A stretch of DNA of 64,000 bases from Planctomycetota bacterium (lineage in GTDB: Bacteria > Planctomycetota > Phycisphaerae > Phycisphaerales > SM1A02), in contig JAFMML010000006.1 of assembly GCA_017859745.1 (NCBI GenBank), positions 1 to 64,000 of the forward strand, read 5' to 3'. The notes under the pieces were generated by a model. That model ran no database searches, was not told the origin of the DNA, and was given only the letters and a program-made list of their open reading frames with translations. A program made the position numbers and the translations under genes. This document shows positions 28,408 to 35,858 of this stretch, one piece after another. Position 1 is the first letter of the stretch, and every line of letters begins with the position of its first letter.

Positions 28408-28761
28408 ATGTCGCCGCCGCCCGATCAACACCATGGACTGCAGATCGCTCGTCTGAGGTTCCCGGACGATCCCGAGATGGCGGCGTTGGCCGAGATGTTC
28501 CTGCAGCAGCTCGAGGTTCGGATCCAGGAACTTCGAGAGGCGTGTCGGCGCGGCGATCTCGACACCGTCCGTTTCGGCACCCACCAGCTTCGTGGGGCCG
28601 CCGGCGGGTACGGGTTCCCGGAGATCGGGAAGGCCGCCGGCGAGATCGAGGATCTGCTTCGAATCCGGGCGACGGACACGGAGGACTCGATGGGCGAGAT
28701 GGAGATCTCTCGAGGTCTCGAGAGTCTCGAATCGCTGTTTCGTTCGATCGCGGCGGCGTGA
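28408..28761 (+). CDS. HPt (histidine phosphotransfer) domain protein
   Basis: A 117-residue, all-helical single-domain protein with the phosphoacceptor motif THQLRGAAGGYGF, His at residue 59 followed by the conserved small residues of HPt bundles. It would pass a phosphoryl group between a hybrid kinase and a response regulator. The stop is ten bases before the next gene, with the aggagg ribosome site of that gene overlapping the stop codon, so the two are co-transcribed and probably partners. No histidine kinase is encoded nearby. Confidence 0.85.
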   Translation: MSPPPDQHHGLQIARLRFPDDPEMAALAEMFLQQLEVRIQELREACRRGDLDTVRFGTHQLRGAAGGYGFPEIGKAAGEIEDLLRIRATDTEDSMGEMEISRGLESLESLFRSIAAA

Positions 28762-28766
28762 GGAGG
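28761..28766 (+). promoter_or_regulatory. Consensus ribosome-binding site for the REC-GGDEF gene
   Basis: AGGAGG begins on the last base of the HPt stop codon and ends five bases before the ATG at 28772. It fixes the start of the response regulator and implies coupled translation. Confidence 0.75.
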
Positions 28767-28771
28767 ACTCG

Positions 28772-29707
28772 ATGGGCGAACCCGATGTCCGACCTCGAAT
28801 CCTCGCCATCGACGATTGCCCGCTGGTCCACCAGCTGCTGAGGCACCATCTTCGACACGAGTCGGCGGAGATCCATCTCGCCGGTGGGGCGACCGAGGGA
28901 CTCGCGATGGCGAAGTCGCTTCGTCCCGACGTGGTTCTGCTCGACATCGATCTCGGCGAGTCGGGTGATCTCGACGGATTCGAGATCCTCTCGCGGCTCA
29001 AGTCCGACGAGGTCACTTCCGACGCGGCGGTCATCTTCCTGTCGGCGAGCGCTTCGACCGAGGCGAGGGTCCGAGGCCTCGATCTCGGTGCGATCGACTT
29101 CGTCGCCAAGCCCTTCGAAGCAGCGGAGCTTCGGGCTCGTGTGCGATCGGCGCTTCGCATCCGGCAACTCGTTCGAATGCTCGCCCAGAAGGCCCGAATC
29201 GACGGACTGACCGGTCTCTGGAACCGTTCGTACTTCGATCGTCGGCTCGAAGAGGAGGTCTCGGAGTGCCGTCGGTACGGGCGGCCGGTGACCTTGATCC
29301 TCGCCGACATCGACCACTTCAAGCGGATCAACGACGAGTTCGGGCACCCGGTCGGGGACTCCGTCATCGAACGTTTCGCCTCGATCCTCTCGACGGGACG
29401 CCAAAGCGACGTGCCTTGCCGATACGGGGGCGAGGAGTTCGGACTGATCCTGCCCGGCGTCTCCGCGGCGTCTGCCATCGAGGTCGCCGAGAGGATCCGA
29501 AGGCGGCTCTCCGAGGAGAGGTGGCCCGGACGCGATCGACTCCAGGTGACGGCTTCCTTCGGCATCGCCGATCTCGACGGATGCCGGTCCGGGGGAGATG
29601 CCGTGGCCCTCGTGGCCGCCGCCGACGATGCCCTCTACCGGGCCAAGAGCGCCGGCCGAGATCGGGTGTACGCGGTGGCCGCTCGGGAACCACGTCGCTC
29701 GGCCTGA
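28772..29707 (+). CDS. Response regulator with GGDEF diguanylate cyclase domain (PleD-like)
   Basis: A 311-residue two-domain protein. The receiver domain has the acidic pair D14/D15, the phosphoacceptor D58 (VVLLDID) and the conserved lysine in VAKPFEA. After a helical linker the cyclase domain begins with DGLTGLWNRSYF and carries the active-site GGEEF at 219-223. The inhibitory site RQSD (210-213) stands five residues before it, so product feedback by c-di-GMP is expected. Phosphorylation by way of the adjacent HPt protein probably controls dimerisation and c-di-GMP synthesis. No output domain beyond the cyclase is present. Confidence 0.94.
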   Translation: MGEPDVRPRILAIDDCPLVHQLLRHHLRHESAEIHLAGGATEGLAMAKSLRPDVVLLDIDLGESGDLDGFEILSRLKSDEVTSDAAVIFLSASASTEARVRGLDLGAIDFVAKPFEAAELRARVRSALRIRQLVRMLAQKARIDGLTGLWNRSYFDRRLEEEVSECRRYGRPVTLILADIDHFKRINDEFGHPVGDSVIERFASILSTGRQSDVPCRYGGEEFGLILPGVSAASAIEVAERIRRRLSEERWPGRDRLQVTASFGIADLDGCRSGGDAVALVAAADDALYRAKSAGRDRVYAVAAREPRRSA

Positions 29708-29759
29708 AGAAGTGGCCTCGTCGCCGTTCCGGGGGTCGAAGAAGGACGCCGGTCGCGGC

Positions 29760-29765
29760 TATCGT
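29760..29765 (+). promoter_or_regulatory. Candidate leaderless -10 element for recO
   Basis: TATCGT ends six bases before the GTG start at 29772; there is no Shine-Dalgarno sequence. The position suits a transcript beginning at the start codon. Confidence 0.4.
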
Positions 29766-29771
29766 CCGCCC

Positions 29772-30557
29772 GTGCCGAGGATCGAAGACGAGGCGCTCTG
29801 CATCCGCCACTGGGACTGGTCCGAGACGAGCCAGACGGTGAGCCTGTTCGGCCGTGGCCATGGTCTGATTCGCGGCCTCGCCAAGGGGGCTCGCCGCGAG
29901 CGGGGCCGGTTCGGCGGAGGATTCGATCTCTTCACCCGTGGCGAGATCCTGGCCCTCGGGAAGAGCGATCGGAGTCTGCTGACCCTGACCGACTGGACGA
30001 TGCTCGAGACCTTTCCGCGTCTTCGGAGAGATCTCGAGGCGAGTCGCGCCGCGTTCTATCTCGGAGATCTCCTGCAGCGGACCATGCCGTCCCAGGACCC
30101 CCACCCGGTCTCCTACGACGCCGCGGTCGGTGCGTTGCGTGCGATCGATTCCGGCACACGCCCCCTCGAAGCGATCGCCCTGTTCCAGTGGCGCCTTCTG
30201 GTCGACATCGGCTACGCGCCGGACCTGTCGTTGCCCGCAGGATCGGGACCGGTGCTGTTCGATCCCGGCGAAGGTCGGTTCATCTCGATCCCGGTCGAGG
30301 GCGAACCTTCGCCCGAACGATCCTGGCGGGTGCGTCGGGACACCGTCGATTGGATCGGGCGTCTTGGCGAGCGTGAAGTCCCCGAGGACGATCGACCTTC
30401 GCACATCGAGGATCGAAGCGAAGGATCCGACGGCGAGACCGTCCCGCTGGAGATCGTGGCCCGGGCGGCCCGGCTGCTCGCGGTCTGTCTTCGCGAACTG
30501 ATCGGCGAGGAGCCGATGTCGATGCGTCAGTTCCTGCCGAGACTTCCACGAACATGA
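29772..30557 (+). CDS. recO: DNA repair protein RecO
   Basis: A 261-residue protein of RecO length. The N-terminal OB-fold region reads DEALCIRHWDWSETSQTVSLFGR with GLIRGLAKGARR, typical of RecO, and the central helical region has LTDWTMLETFPRLRRDLEASRAA in two parts, with a late FQWRLLVDIGYAPDL. The four zinc-binding cysteines of some RecO proteins are absent. RecO loads RecA onto SSB-coated DNA together with RecR and anneals strands. The GTG start gives the proper N terminus; the longer frame upstream overlaps the GGDEF gene and is Pro-rich junk. Confidence 0.88.
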   Translation: MPRIEDEALCIRHWDWSETSQTVSLFGRGHGLIRGLAKGARRERGRFGGGFDLFTRGEILALGKSDRSLLTLTDWTMLETFPRLRRDLEASRAAFYLGDLLQRTMPSQDPHPVSYDAAVGALRAIDSGTRPLEAIALFQWRLLVDIGYAPDLSLPAGSGPVLFDPGEGRFISIPVEGEPSPERSWRVRRDTVDWIGRLGEREVPEDDRPSHIEDRSEGSDGETVPLEIVARAARLLAVCLRELIGEEPMSMRQFLPRLPRT

Positions 30558-30573
30558 AGAACCGGTCCGGAAG

Positions 30574-30792
30574 TCACTCGGTCGTCAACCGTTCACGAAG
30601 CGCTGGCCGAGGCTTGCCGTACATGTCCGGCACCTGCATCGGCACGTAGACCTGTCGCATCCGGTCGTAGTCCTCGAACTGGCTGCGGGTGGACTTCGCG
30701 GGGAAGAGCACCTTCTGACAACCCGCCGTTCCCGAGCCGATCGATACCGTCGCGAGCAGCAGGCCTCCGACAAGGCGTCGTCGTCGTTTCAT
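30574..30792 (-). CDS. Small lipoprotein
   Basis: A 72-residue protein with a short basic start (MKRRRR), a hydrophobic stretch and a lipobox-like TAGC at residues about 22-25. The -3 residue is Thr rather than Leu, so lipidation is likely but not certain. The remainder (RSQFEDYDRMRQVYVP, PDMYGKPRPALRERL) has the look of small planctomycete lipoproteins of unknown function. The ATG overlaps the stop of the upstream lipoprotein gene (ATGA), making it the third gene of the rex operon. Confidence 0.75.
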   Translation of the reverse strand: MKRRRRLVGGLLLATVSIGSGTAGCQKVLFPAKSTRSQFEDYDRMRQVYVPMQVPDMYGKPRPALRERLTTE

Positions 30793-31463
30793 CGCGAGCG
30801 TCCCCCTTCCTGGACATCCGGCACATCCTGGACATCGCGATCGACCGGCACCAGACCGTGTCGGGAGAACTCCCCGCCACCGATCGCATCTCTGAAGGTC
30901 GCCAGCACGGTGGCCTCCTGGAACTCCTCCGCAACCTCTGGAACGACCACCGGGACCTCGAAGAGGTAGACGCTTCCACCGAACCCGCTCCGCCATGCGT
31001 CTCGGACCTCGCCGGGGGAGAACGATCGCTCGCCGATCAGGCTTGGTGGCGATCGTCGGTCCAGCATCGAAGATCGGATCGAGACCCATCCGGTGATCTG
31101 CATGAAGCGTCCACGGCCGTCGCCGGGAACGAGTCGCACCAGCAACGTGCCACGACCATCCGCACCCAACCGAAGCACGCTGGAACTTGCGATCGAGATG
31201 CTGGAGAGCCTCGGTGCAGCAGCGAGGGCTTCGCGATCGGACGGCACGAACGACGCTTCGGCCCCGATCATCGCGAGCTTCGACTCGGATTCGACCAGAC
31301 GCATCCGAAGGCCATCGACTTCGGCCTGGAGTCGATCGTTCTCCTCCCGAAGTCGATCCGCGGGACTCGGCGTCAGCACCTTCATGTCGCACCCGCACAA
31401 CAGACCCATCGACAACAGGGAGGTCGCTGCGGCCATCGAACGCGTCCGAGGGATTCGGATCAT
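30789..31463 (-). CDS. Lipoprotein with N-terminal coiled coil
   Basis: A 224-residue protein. The signal (AAATSLLSMGLLCGC) ends in a clear lipobox LCGC. A heptad-rich helix follows (ADRLREENDRLQAEVDGLRMRL), then a beta-type domain. No family assigned. Its ATG overlaps the rex stop and its stop overlaps the next small lipoprotein gene, so rex and two lipoproteins are one unit. Why a redox regulator is coupled to envelope lipoproteins is not evident. Confidence 0.8.
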   Translation of the reverse strand: MIRIPRTRSMAAATSLLSMGLLCGCDMKVLTPSPADRLREENDRLQAEVDGLRMRLVESESKLAMIGAEASFVPSDREALAAAPRLSSISIASSSVLRLGADGRGTLLVRLVPGDGRGRFMQITGWVSIRSSMLDRRSPPSLIGERSFSPGEVRDAWRSGFGGSVYLFEVPVVVPEVAEEFQEATVLATFRDAIGGGEFSRHGLVPVDRDVQDVPDVQEGGRSR

Positions 31464-32161
31464 CGTCTGATGCTCCGTGCCCGAACCGGACCGGATCGTG
31501 CGGGGTCCTCCTCGATCTCGAGAAGTTCTCCGTTGACCAGACGCACCTGCAGGGCAAGCTGAAGCAGCGACATCCCCAGATCGACCTCGGTCGACACGAC
31601 CGAAGGGGGAACCTCGAGTCGACAGGGCGCGAAGTTGAGAATGCCGGAGATGCCGGCTTCGACGAGTGCGTCGGCGGCGTCCTGAGCCGCGGCGGGGGGC
31701 GTCGTGACGATGGCGATCCGGATGCCCCGCTCCCGGACGAGTTCGCCGAGGCGTTCCATCGGGAGGATCTCGTGGGTGCCGACGTGGCGACCGATCTTCT
31801 CCGGATCCGAGTCGAACGCCGCGACGATCCGGAAGCCCTCCGACTCGAAGCGGTCGTAGCTCAACAGGGCGCGTCCGATGTTGCCGACCCCGACGACCGC
31901 GGCTCTCCACCCCCGATCCGTGCCGGAGAGAAACCGAAGTCGGGCGATGAGATCCTCGATCCGGTAGCCCACCCCTGGGAATCCCAGATGTCCGATGTGA
32001 CCGAGGTCCTTCCGGACCTGGGTGTCGGTCAAGCCGAGGCAATGCCCGAGTTCACGGGATCTGATGGTGGACTCACCCCGTTCGAGACGCCGCTCGAGTT
32101 CCCGCAGGTACAGGCTCACCCGCGCGGCGGTCGGGCGTGGGATCCTCGGCGTTCCGGCCAT
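31460..32161 (-). CDS. rex: Redox-sensing transcriptional repressor Rex
   Basis: A 233-residue Rex protein. The winged-helix domain includes RVSLYLRELERRLERG and SRELGHCLGLTDTQVRKDLG; the Rossmann domain has VVGVGNIGRALLSY, followed by VAAFDSDPEKIG and the LNFAP segment. Rex represses fermentative and respiratory genes when NADH/NAD is low and releases DNA on NADH binding. The ATG is preceded by a TAGACT -10 element with six bases between, suggesting a leaderless message. I found no Rex operator (TTGTGAA-N4-TTCACAA) near the gene. Confidence 0.95.
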   Translation of the reverse strand: MAGTPRIPRPTAARVSLYLRELERRLERGESTIRSRELGHCLGLTDTQVRKDLGHIGHLGFPGVGYRIEDLIARLRFLSGTDRGWRAAVVGVGNIGRALLSYDRFESEGFRIVAAFDSDPEKIGRHVGTHEILPMERLGELVRERGIRIAIVTTPPAAAQDAADALVEAGISGILNFAPCRLEVPPSVVSTEVDLGMSLLQLALQVRLVNGELLEIEEDPARSGPVRARSIRR

Positions 32162-32167
32162 GCGACG

Positions 32168-32173
32168 AGTCTA
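32168..32173 (-). promoter_or_regulatory. Candidate leaderless -10 element for rex
   Basis: TAGACT on the minus strand ends six bases before the rex ATG; no Shine-Dalgarno sequence is present between it and the start. Confidence 0.45.
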
Positions 32174-32261
32174 CCAACGGTCCCTCGAGAACACTCCAGG
32201 GACTGGAGCCGCGTGGTGTCCTCGGCCGAACTCAAGAGGTACCGTCTAGGTCGAGGAACCC

Positions 32262-33170
32262 ATGCACATCGACGAGATCTTCAAGCGCGACTCCACGACC
32301 CTCTCCTACGAGTTCTTTCCCCCTCGAAGCGAGTCGGGATGGTCGAGCCTGTTCGAGTCGATTCGAGAGTTCGAGTCCCTCAAGCCGTCCTTCGTCTCGG
32401 TCACCTACGGGGCCGGCGGCTCGACCCGGGACCGGACCCACGAACTTGTGGTCCGACTGCGTCGGGAGACCACCCTCGATCCGATTCCGCACCTGACCTG
32501 CGTGGGTCACTCCCACGACGAGATCTCCGCCATCCTCGAGCGCTACGCGCAGGCGGGGGTCTCCAACATCCTCGCGCTTCGGGGCGATCCGCCACAAGGT
32601 GGCGACACCGCACCTGCAGGGGACTTCCCCTTCGCCGCGGATCTCGTTCGAAAGATCCGATCCACGGGAGAGCGTCTCGGTGTGCCCGGTGGTTTCGGCA
32701 TCGGAGTCGCAGGCTTTCCCGAAGGCCACCCGGAGACCCCCAACACCCTTGTCCAGATCGAGCACCTCAAGGCGAAGGTGGATGCGGGTGCCGACTACAT
32801 CTGCTCGCAGATGTTCTTCGACAACCCCAGCTTCCTCGACTGGTGCGAGCGCTGTCGCATCGCCGGGATCGAGGTGCCCATCGTCGCGGGCATCATGCCG
32901 ATCACGAGCATCTCCGGACTGCGACGCATGGCCGATCTCGCGGCGGGAACCCGATTCCCTGCGCCGCTGTTGAAGGCGCTCGAACGATGCAAGGACGATC
33001 CGGAGTCCGTGGAGCGGGTGGGCACGCACTGGGCCGCCGAGCAGTGCCGAGATCTCATCGACCACGGGGTCCGCGGCATCCACTTCTACACGCTCAACAA
33101 GTCCCGCGCGACCAGAGAGGTGCACAGGACCCTCGGACTCATGGCCGGACCGTCGGCGCTTTCGAACTGA
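32262..33170 (+). CDS. metF: 5,10-methylenetetrahydrofolate reductase
   Basis: A 302-residue flavoenzyme reducing methylene-THF to methyl-THF for methionine synthesis. It shows LSYEFFPPRSE near the start, FVSVTYGAGGSTRDRT, HLTCVGHSHDEI, ILALRGDPP, AGFPEGHPE, CSQMFFDN and the late GIHFYTLN, all standard for the family and at the usual positions. A gagg lies about eight bases before the ATG. It is divergent from rex with 100 bases between. Confidence 0.96.
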   Translation: MHIDEIFKRDSTTLSYEFFPPRSESGWSSLFESIREFESLKPSFVSVTYGAGGSTRDRTHELVVRLRRETTLDPIPHLTCVGHSHDEISAILERYAQAGVSNILALRGDPPQGGDTAPAGDFPFAADLVRKIRSTGERLGVPGGFGIGVAGFPEGHPETPNTLVQIEHLKAKVDAGADYICSQMFFDNPSFLDWCERCRIAGIEVPIVAGIMPITSISGLRRMADLAAGTRFPAPLLKALERCKDDPESVERVGTHWAAEQCRDLIDHGVRGIHFYTLNKSRATREVHRTLGLMAGPSALSN

Positions 33171-33179
33171 ACTCCGCGA

Positions 33180-34958
33180 TCACTTCCCGGTTTCGTCGCC
33201 GTCGTCGGCGATCCAGATCGCCTCGACGAGTTCCGCGAGGCGCTCGGTGGACCGTTCGAGGCGCATCGAGGCGACGCCTTCTGAGGTCATCGCGTCGTCG
33301 CCGATCTGGTGTCCGATGAACCCGAGCAGGAGTCCGTAGCCGCCGAGGTCGCGGTCGAGGGCGATCCGTTCGCGCGCCGTCTCCGCGACGCGTTCGAGAC
33401 GGTCCCGAGGAGGCAGCAGATCGGCGGCGTAGCGGGTGTCGATCATCTCCGGGTAGTCGGTGAAGAGATTTCGAAGGGTGAGTCCTGCAGACATGTAGAG
33501 ACCCGCGCCGATCTGGGCGCTGGCGATGCCCGCCGACGCCATCGGGTGGTCGGTCTGGATCCGCAGGGCGCTCTCGAAGCGTCGCTCGGCGCGGAAGTAC
33601 TCGCCCTCGCCGATCAGGCGCTGACCCTCCTCGATGAGCTCCTGGACGCGGGTGCGCTCGCCCTCGGTCAGGCGCTCGACGAGCCGGCCGTGGCGAAGCA
33701 CCTCCGCCATCTCCTCGATCGAGAGCAATCGCTCCGGCGGAACCTCGAGCGCCGGATCGATCTCCCGTGGATCGTCCTCGGGGATTCCAGGAAGGCCCGG
33801 CAGGCCCGGAAGCGGCGCGGTCCCGCCCGGAAGGCGGATCGCCGTCCCCGAGCCGGTCTCCGGCGCGGTGTCGCCGATCTCGGACTCTTCGGTCGGATCG
33901 ATCATCTCGCCGGGCAGCATCGGATCGGGACGGATGAACTGCTCGAGTGATTCCCCAAGCACATCGAAGTCGCCGTCGAGTTCGCCGCGGAGGTTCCTTC
34001 GCAGCTCCTCGAGTCGATCGCGAAGGTCGTTCATGACCTCGCCGTCGGCGGTCAACTCGACGTCCTCGCGATCGGCGTACTGCTCGAAGATCCGCTCGAC
34101 GATTCGCTCGTATCCCGGATCGCGACCGGGTTCTCCCATCTCGAAGCGTCCGGTGTCGACGGCGTTGGAGATCGGACCTCGTTCGTCTCGGCCTCCCCGA
34201 AGACCCGTCGGTGCGGGACGTTCGGCCTGGGCCTCCGACTGCACGGCGAGGGGACTTCGGAACGCGGTGCCGACGGTGCGAGGATCGAGGGTGCCGCGGC
34301 GGGCCTCCTCGACGACTCGGGCCCGGTCGTATGGGGTCAGGTTGGCATCGAACAACGGATCCTCGAGAGGCGTCGCCCGAACGCCGCGCAGCGGAGATGC
34401 GGAGATGATCGAGGCGCCCTGCTCGGCGTCGCGGACGAGTCCGATCTGGCTCTGGCCGACGGCGGTCGAATAGAGGTTGCCGGTCATGATCGCCGCTGCG
34501 GAGCGATCGAGTCGGATCTGCTGTTCGACCAGACCACCGACCTGATCGACGCTGGTGTAGAGCGGAAGCGCCGTGTACTGCCGTCGGTACTGGTAGATGC
34601 CGAGACCGTCGGCCATCCGGAACTGCTCGTTGCGAAGCGGCGAGTTGAAGAGGGACGGATCGCTGTAGGCGCTGAAGGAGAGCGAACGCTGAAGACTGTC
34701 GGCGCCGACCTGGCCACCGAAGTCGCCACTGGCGCGGTAGCCGACGTTGCCTCGGAAGCTGCGCCCTCCGGCAAGGGTTCCGGTGACGTCCTCGTTGCGG
34801 GCCCGGTAGTCGACCTTCGGCGCGGCTGGGTTGATCCGACTCGAGCCGGGTCCCCGCTGCAGGTTGTGGTCGAGGGCGTTCTGGGCGACGGCGACGCCAG
34901 CGACCCCGAGCAGCACGGCAAGCGTCATCGGCGCGGGGAACTGGGTGGGAGACGGCAT
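33180..34958 (-). CDS. Exported protein with C-terminal TPR-like helices
   Basis: A 592-residue protein of unknown function. The start is the ATG preceded by gagagga, followed by a signal sequence (MTLAVLLGVAGVAVAQ, cleaved near residue 26). A long region without recognisable domains carries GGRSFRGNVGYRASGDFGG and resembles planctomycete-specific envelope proteins. A Pro/Gly linker (LPGLPGLPGIPE) is followed by helical repeats (GEYFRAERRFESALRIQTDHP) of TPR type near 490-560. It may be a scaffold in the periplasm. It converges on metF with nine bases between. Confidence 0.78.
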   Translation of the reverse strand: MPSPTQFPAPMTLAVLLGVAGVAVAQNALDHNLQRGPGSSRINPAAPKVDYRARNEDVTGTLAGGRSFRGNVGYRASGDFGGQVGADSLQRSLSFSAYSDPSLFNSPLRNEQFRMADGLGIYQYRRQYTALPLYTSVDQVGGLVEQQIRLDRSAAAIMTGNLYSTAVGQSQIGLVRDAEQGASIISASPLRGVRATPLEDPLFDANLTPYDRARVVEEARRGTLDPRTVGTAFRSPLAVQSEAQAERPAPTGLRGGRDERGPISNAVDTGRFEMGEPGRDPGYERIVERIFEQYADREDVELTADGEVMNDLRDRLEELRRNLRGELDGDFDVLGESLEQFIRPDPMLPGEMIDPTEESEIGDTAPETGSGTAIRLPGGTAPLPGLPGLPGIPEDDPREIDPALEVPPERLLSIEEMAEVLRHGRLVERLTEGERTRVQELIEEGQRLIGEGEYFRAERRFESALRIQTDHPMASAGIASAQIGAGLYMSAGLTLRNLFTDYPEMIDTRYAADLLPPRDRLERVAETARERIALDRDLGGYGLLLGFIGHQIGDDAMTSEGVASMRLERSTERLAELVEAIWIADDGDETGK

Positions 34959-35040
34959 CGTGGTCCTCTCGGCGTGGTCGGCGAAGACGGAAGGGGTCCG
35001 CATCGGGAACGGTTCGATCGGTCCGAACCCCCCTTCAAGA

Positions 35041-35796
35041 CTACGAACGGTGGATCGGCGATTCGAGCCTCGACTCCACGCCTTCGGCGGAATCGCGTCC
35101 GGGAACCACAAATCGATCCTGACTGGGACCCCGGACCTGACGGGGCAGAGGGTCCTCGGGATCGATGGCGGGTCGATCGAGAAGCGACGGGGTCAGATCC
35201 TCCAGCACCTTGTCGTCGTCGCAGTGCACGATCCAGACGACGGGTCCGTCGACGAACACGAGCACCGGGACCCCATTGGTGGTTTCGGCGGCGGAGAATC
35301 GAAGCACCTCGCCGTCGAGCAGCGGCGTGGATCGGACGAATCCGTCGTAGCGGTGGAACTCTCCGCCATCGGCGACCGCCGCGACGCTCAGTCGAACCCG
35401 ACCGGAGCCGCCTTCGCCATCCCGATCGAACACTCCGACGACCACCGGATTCGGATCGGAGAAGCTCGTTCCGACGCCGTCCTCGATCTGCGCCCCTCGG
35501 TAGGTCCAGACTTCCCCGGTCGGTTCCAGCACCCGGGTCGCGCCGAGGGCCTCGACGGCCTCGCGCCATCCGCTCCTTGGAACGTTCTCCGAGGCGACCC
35601 GGGAGCGATGCGCCTCGCCGAGACGCTCGACGACCGCTCCAAGAGGGATGCCCTCGGGGACCAGGCCCCGACGACCCATGTCGGGACCGAAGACGCCCAC
35701 CAGCACCGCGATGGCGATCGCCACGAGGGTGCCGAAGATCGCCGGACCGCTCGTGGTGCGTCGTCGCGGCGTCGTGATGTCAGCGTCCTCGGTCAC
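35041..35796 (-). CDS. Single-pass membrane protein of unknown function
   Basis: A 251-residue protein with a short cytoplasmic start, one membrane helix at about 20-40 (IFGTLVAIAIAVLVGVFGP) and an extracytoplasmic domain (for example VLVFVDGPVVWIVHCDDD). The GTG start has gtaggag about seven bases upstream and gives the proper distance to the helix. The layout resembles anti-sigma-factor partners in planctomycetes, but no sigma factor is adjacent, so this is not claimed. It shares a 62-base gap with divergent metG. Confidence 0.7.
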   Translation of the reverse strand: MTEDADITTPRRRTTSGPAIFGTLVAIAIAVLVGVFGPDMGRRGLVPEGIPLGAVVERLGEAHRSRVASENVPRSGWREAVEALGATRVLEPTGEVWTYRGAQIEDGVGTSFSDPNPVVVGVFDRDGEGGSGRVRLSVAAVADGGEFHRYDGFVRSTPLLDGEVLRFSAAETTNGVPVLVFVDGPVVWIVHCDDDKVLEDLTPSLLDRPAIDPEDPLPRQVRGPSQDRFVVPGRDSAEGVESRLESPIHRS

Positions 35797-35844
35797 GTCG
35801 GACTCCTACGTTCCTTTCGGACGGAGGGATCGGCACCTCGTCCA

Positions 35845-35852
35845 TTTATACT
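35845..35852. promoter_or_regulatory. Overlapping divergent -10 elements for metG and its neighbour
   Basis: TATACT on the plus strand (35847-35852) ends six bases before the metG ATG, and TATAAA on the minus strand (35850-35845) faces the divergent membrane-protein gene. The two share bases, so the same AT-rich island could serve both directions in a mutually exclusive way. Confidence 0.5.
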
Positions 35853-35858
35853 CGCGCC

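Noticed and set aside
35041-35796. Anti-sigma factor
   Set aside because: Only the single-helix topology fits. No zinc motif HxxxCxxC and no sigma factor gene next to it.
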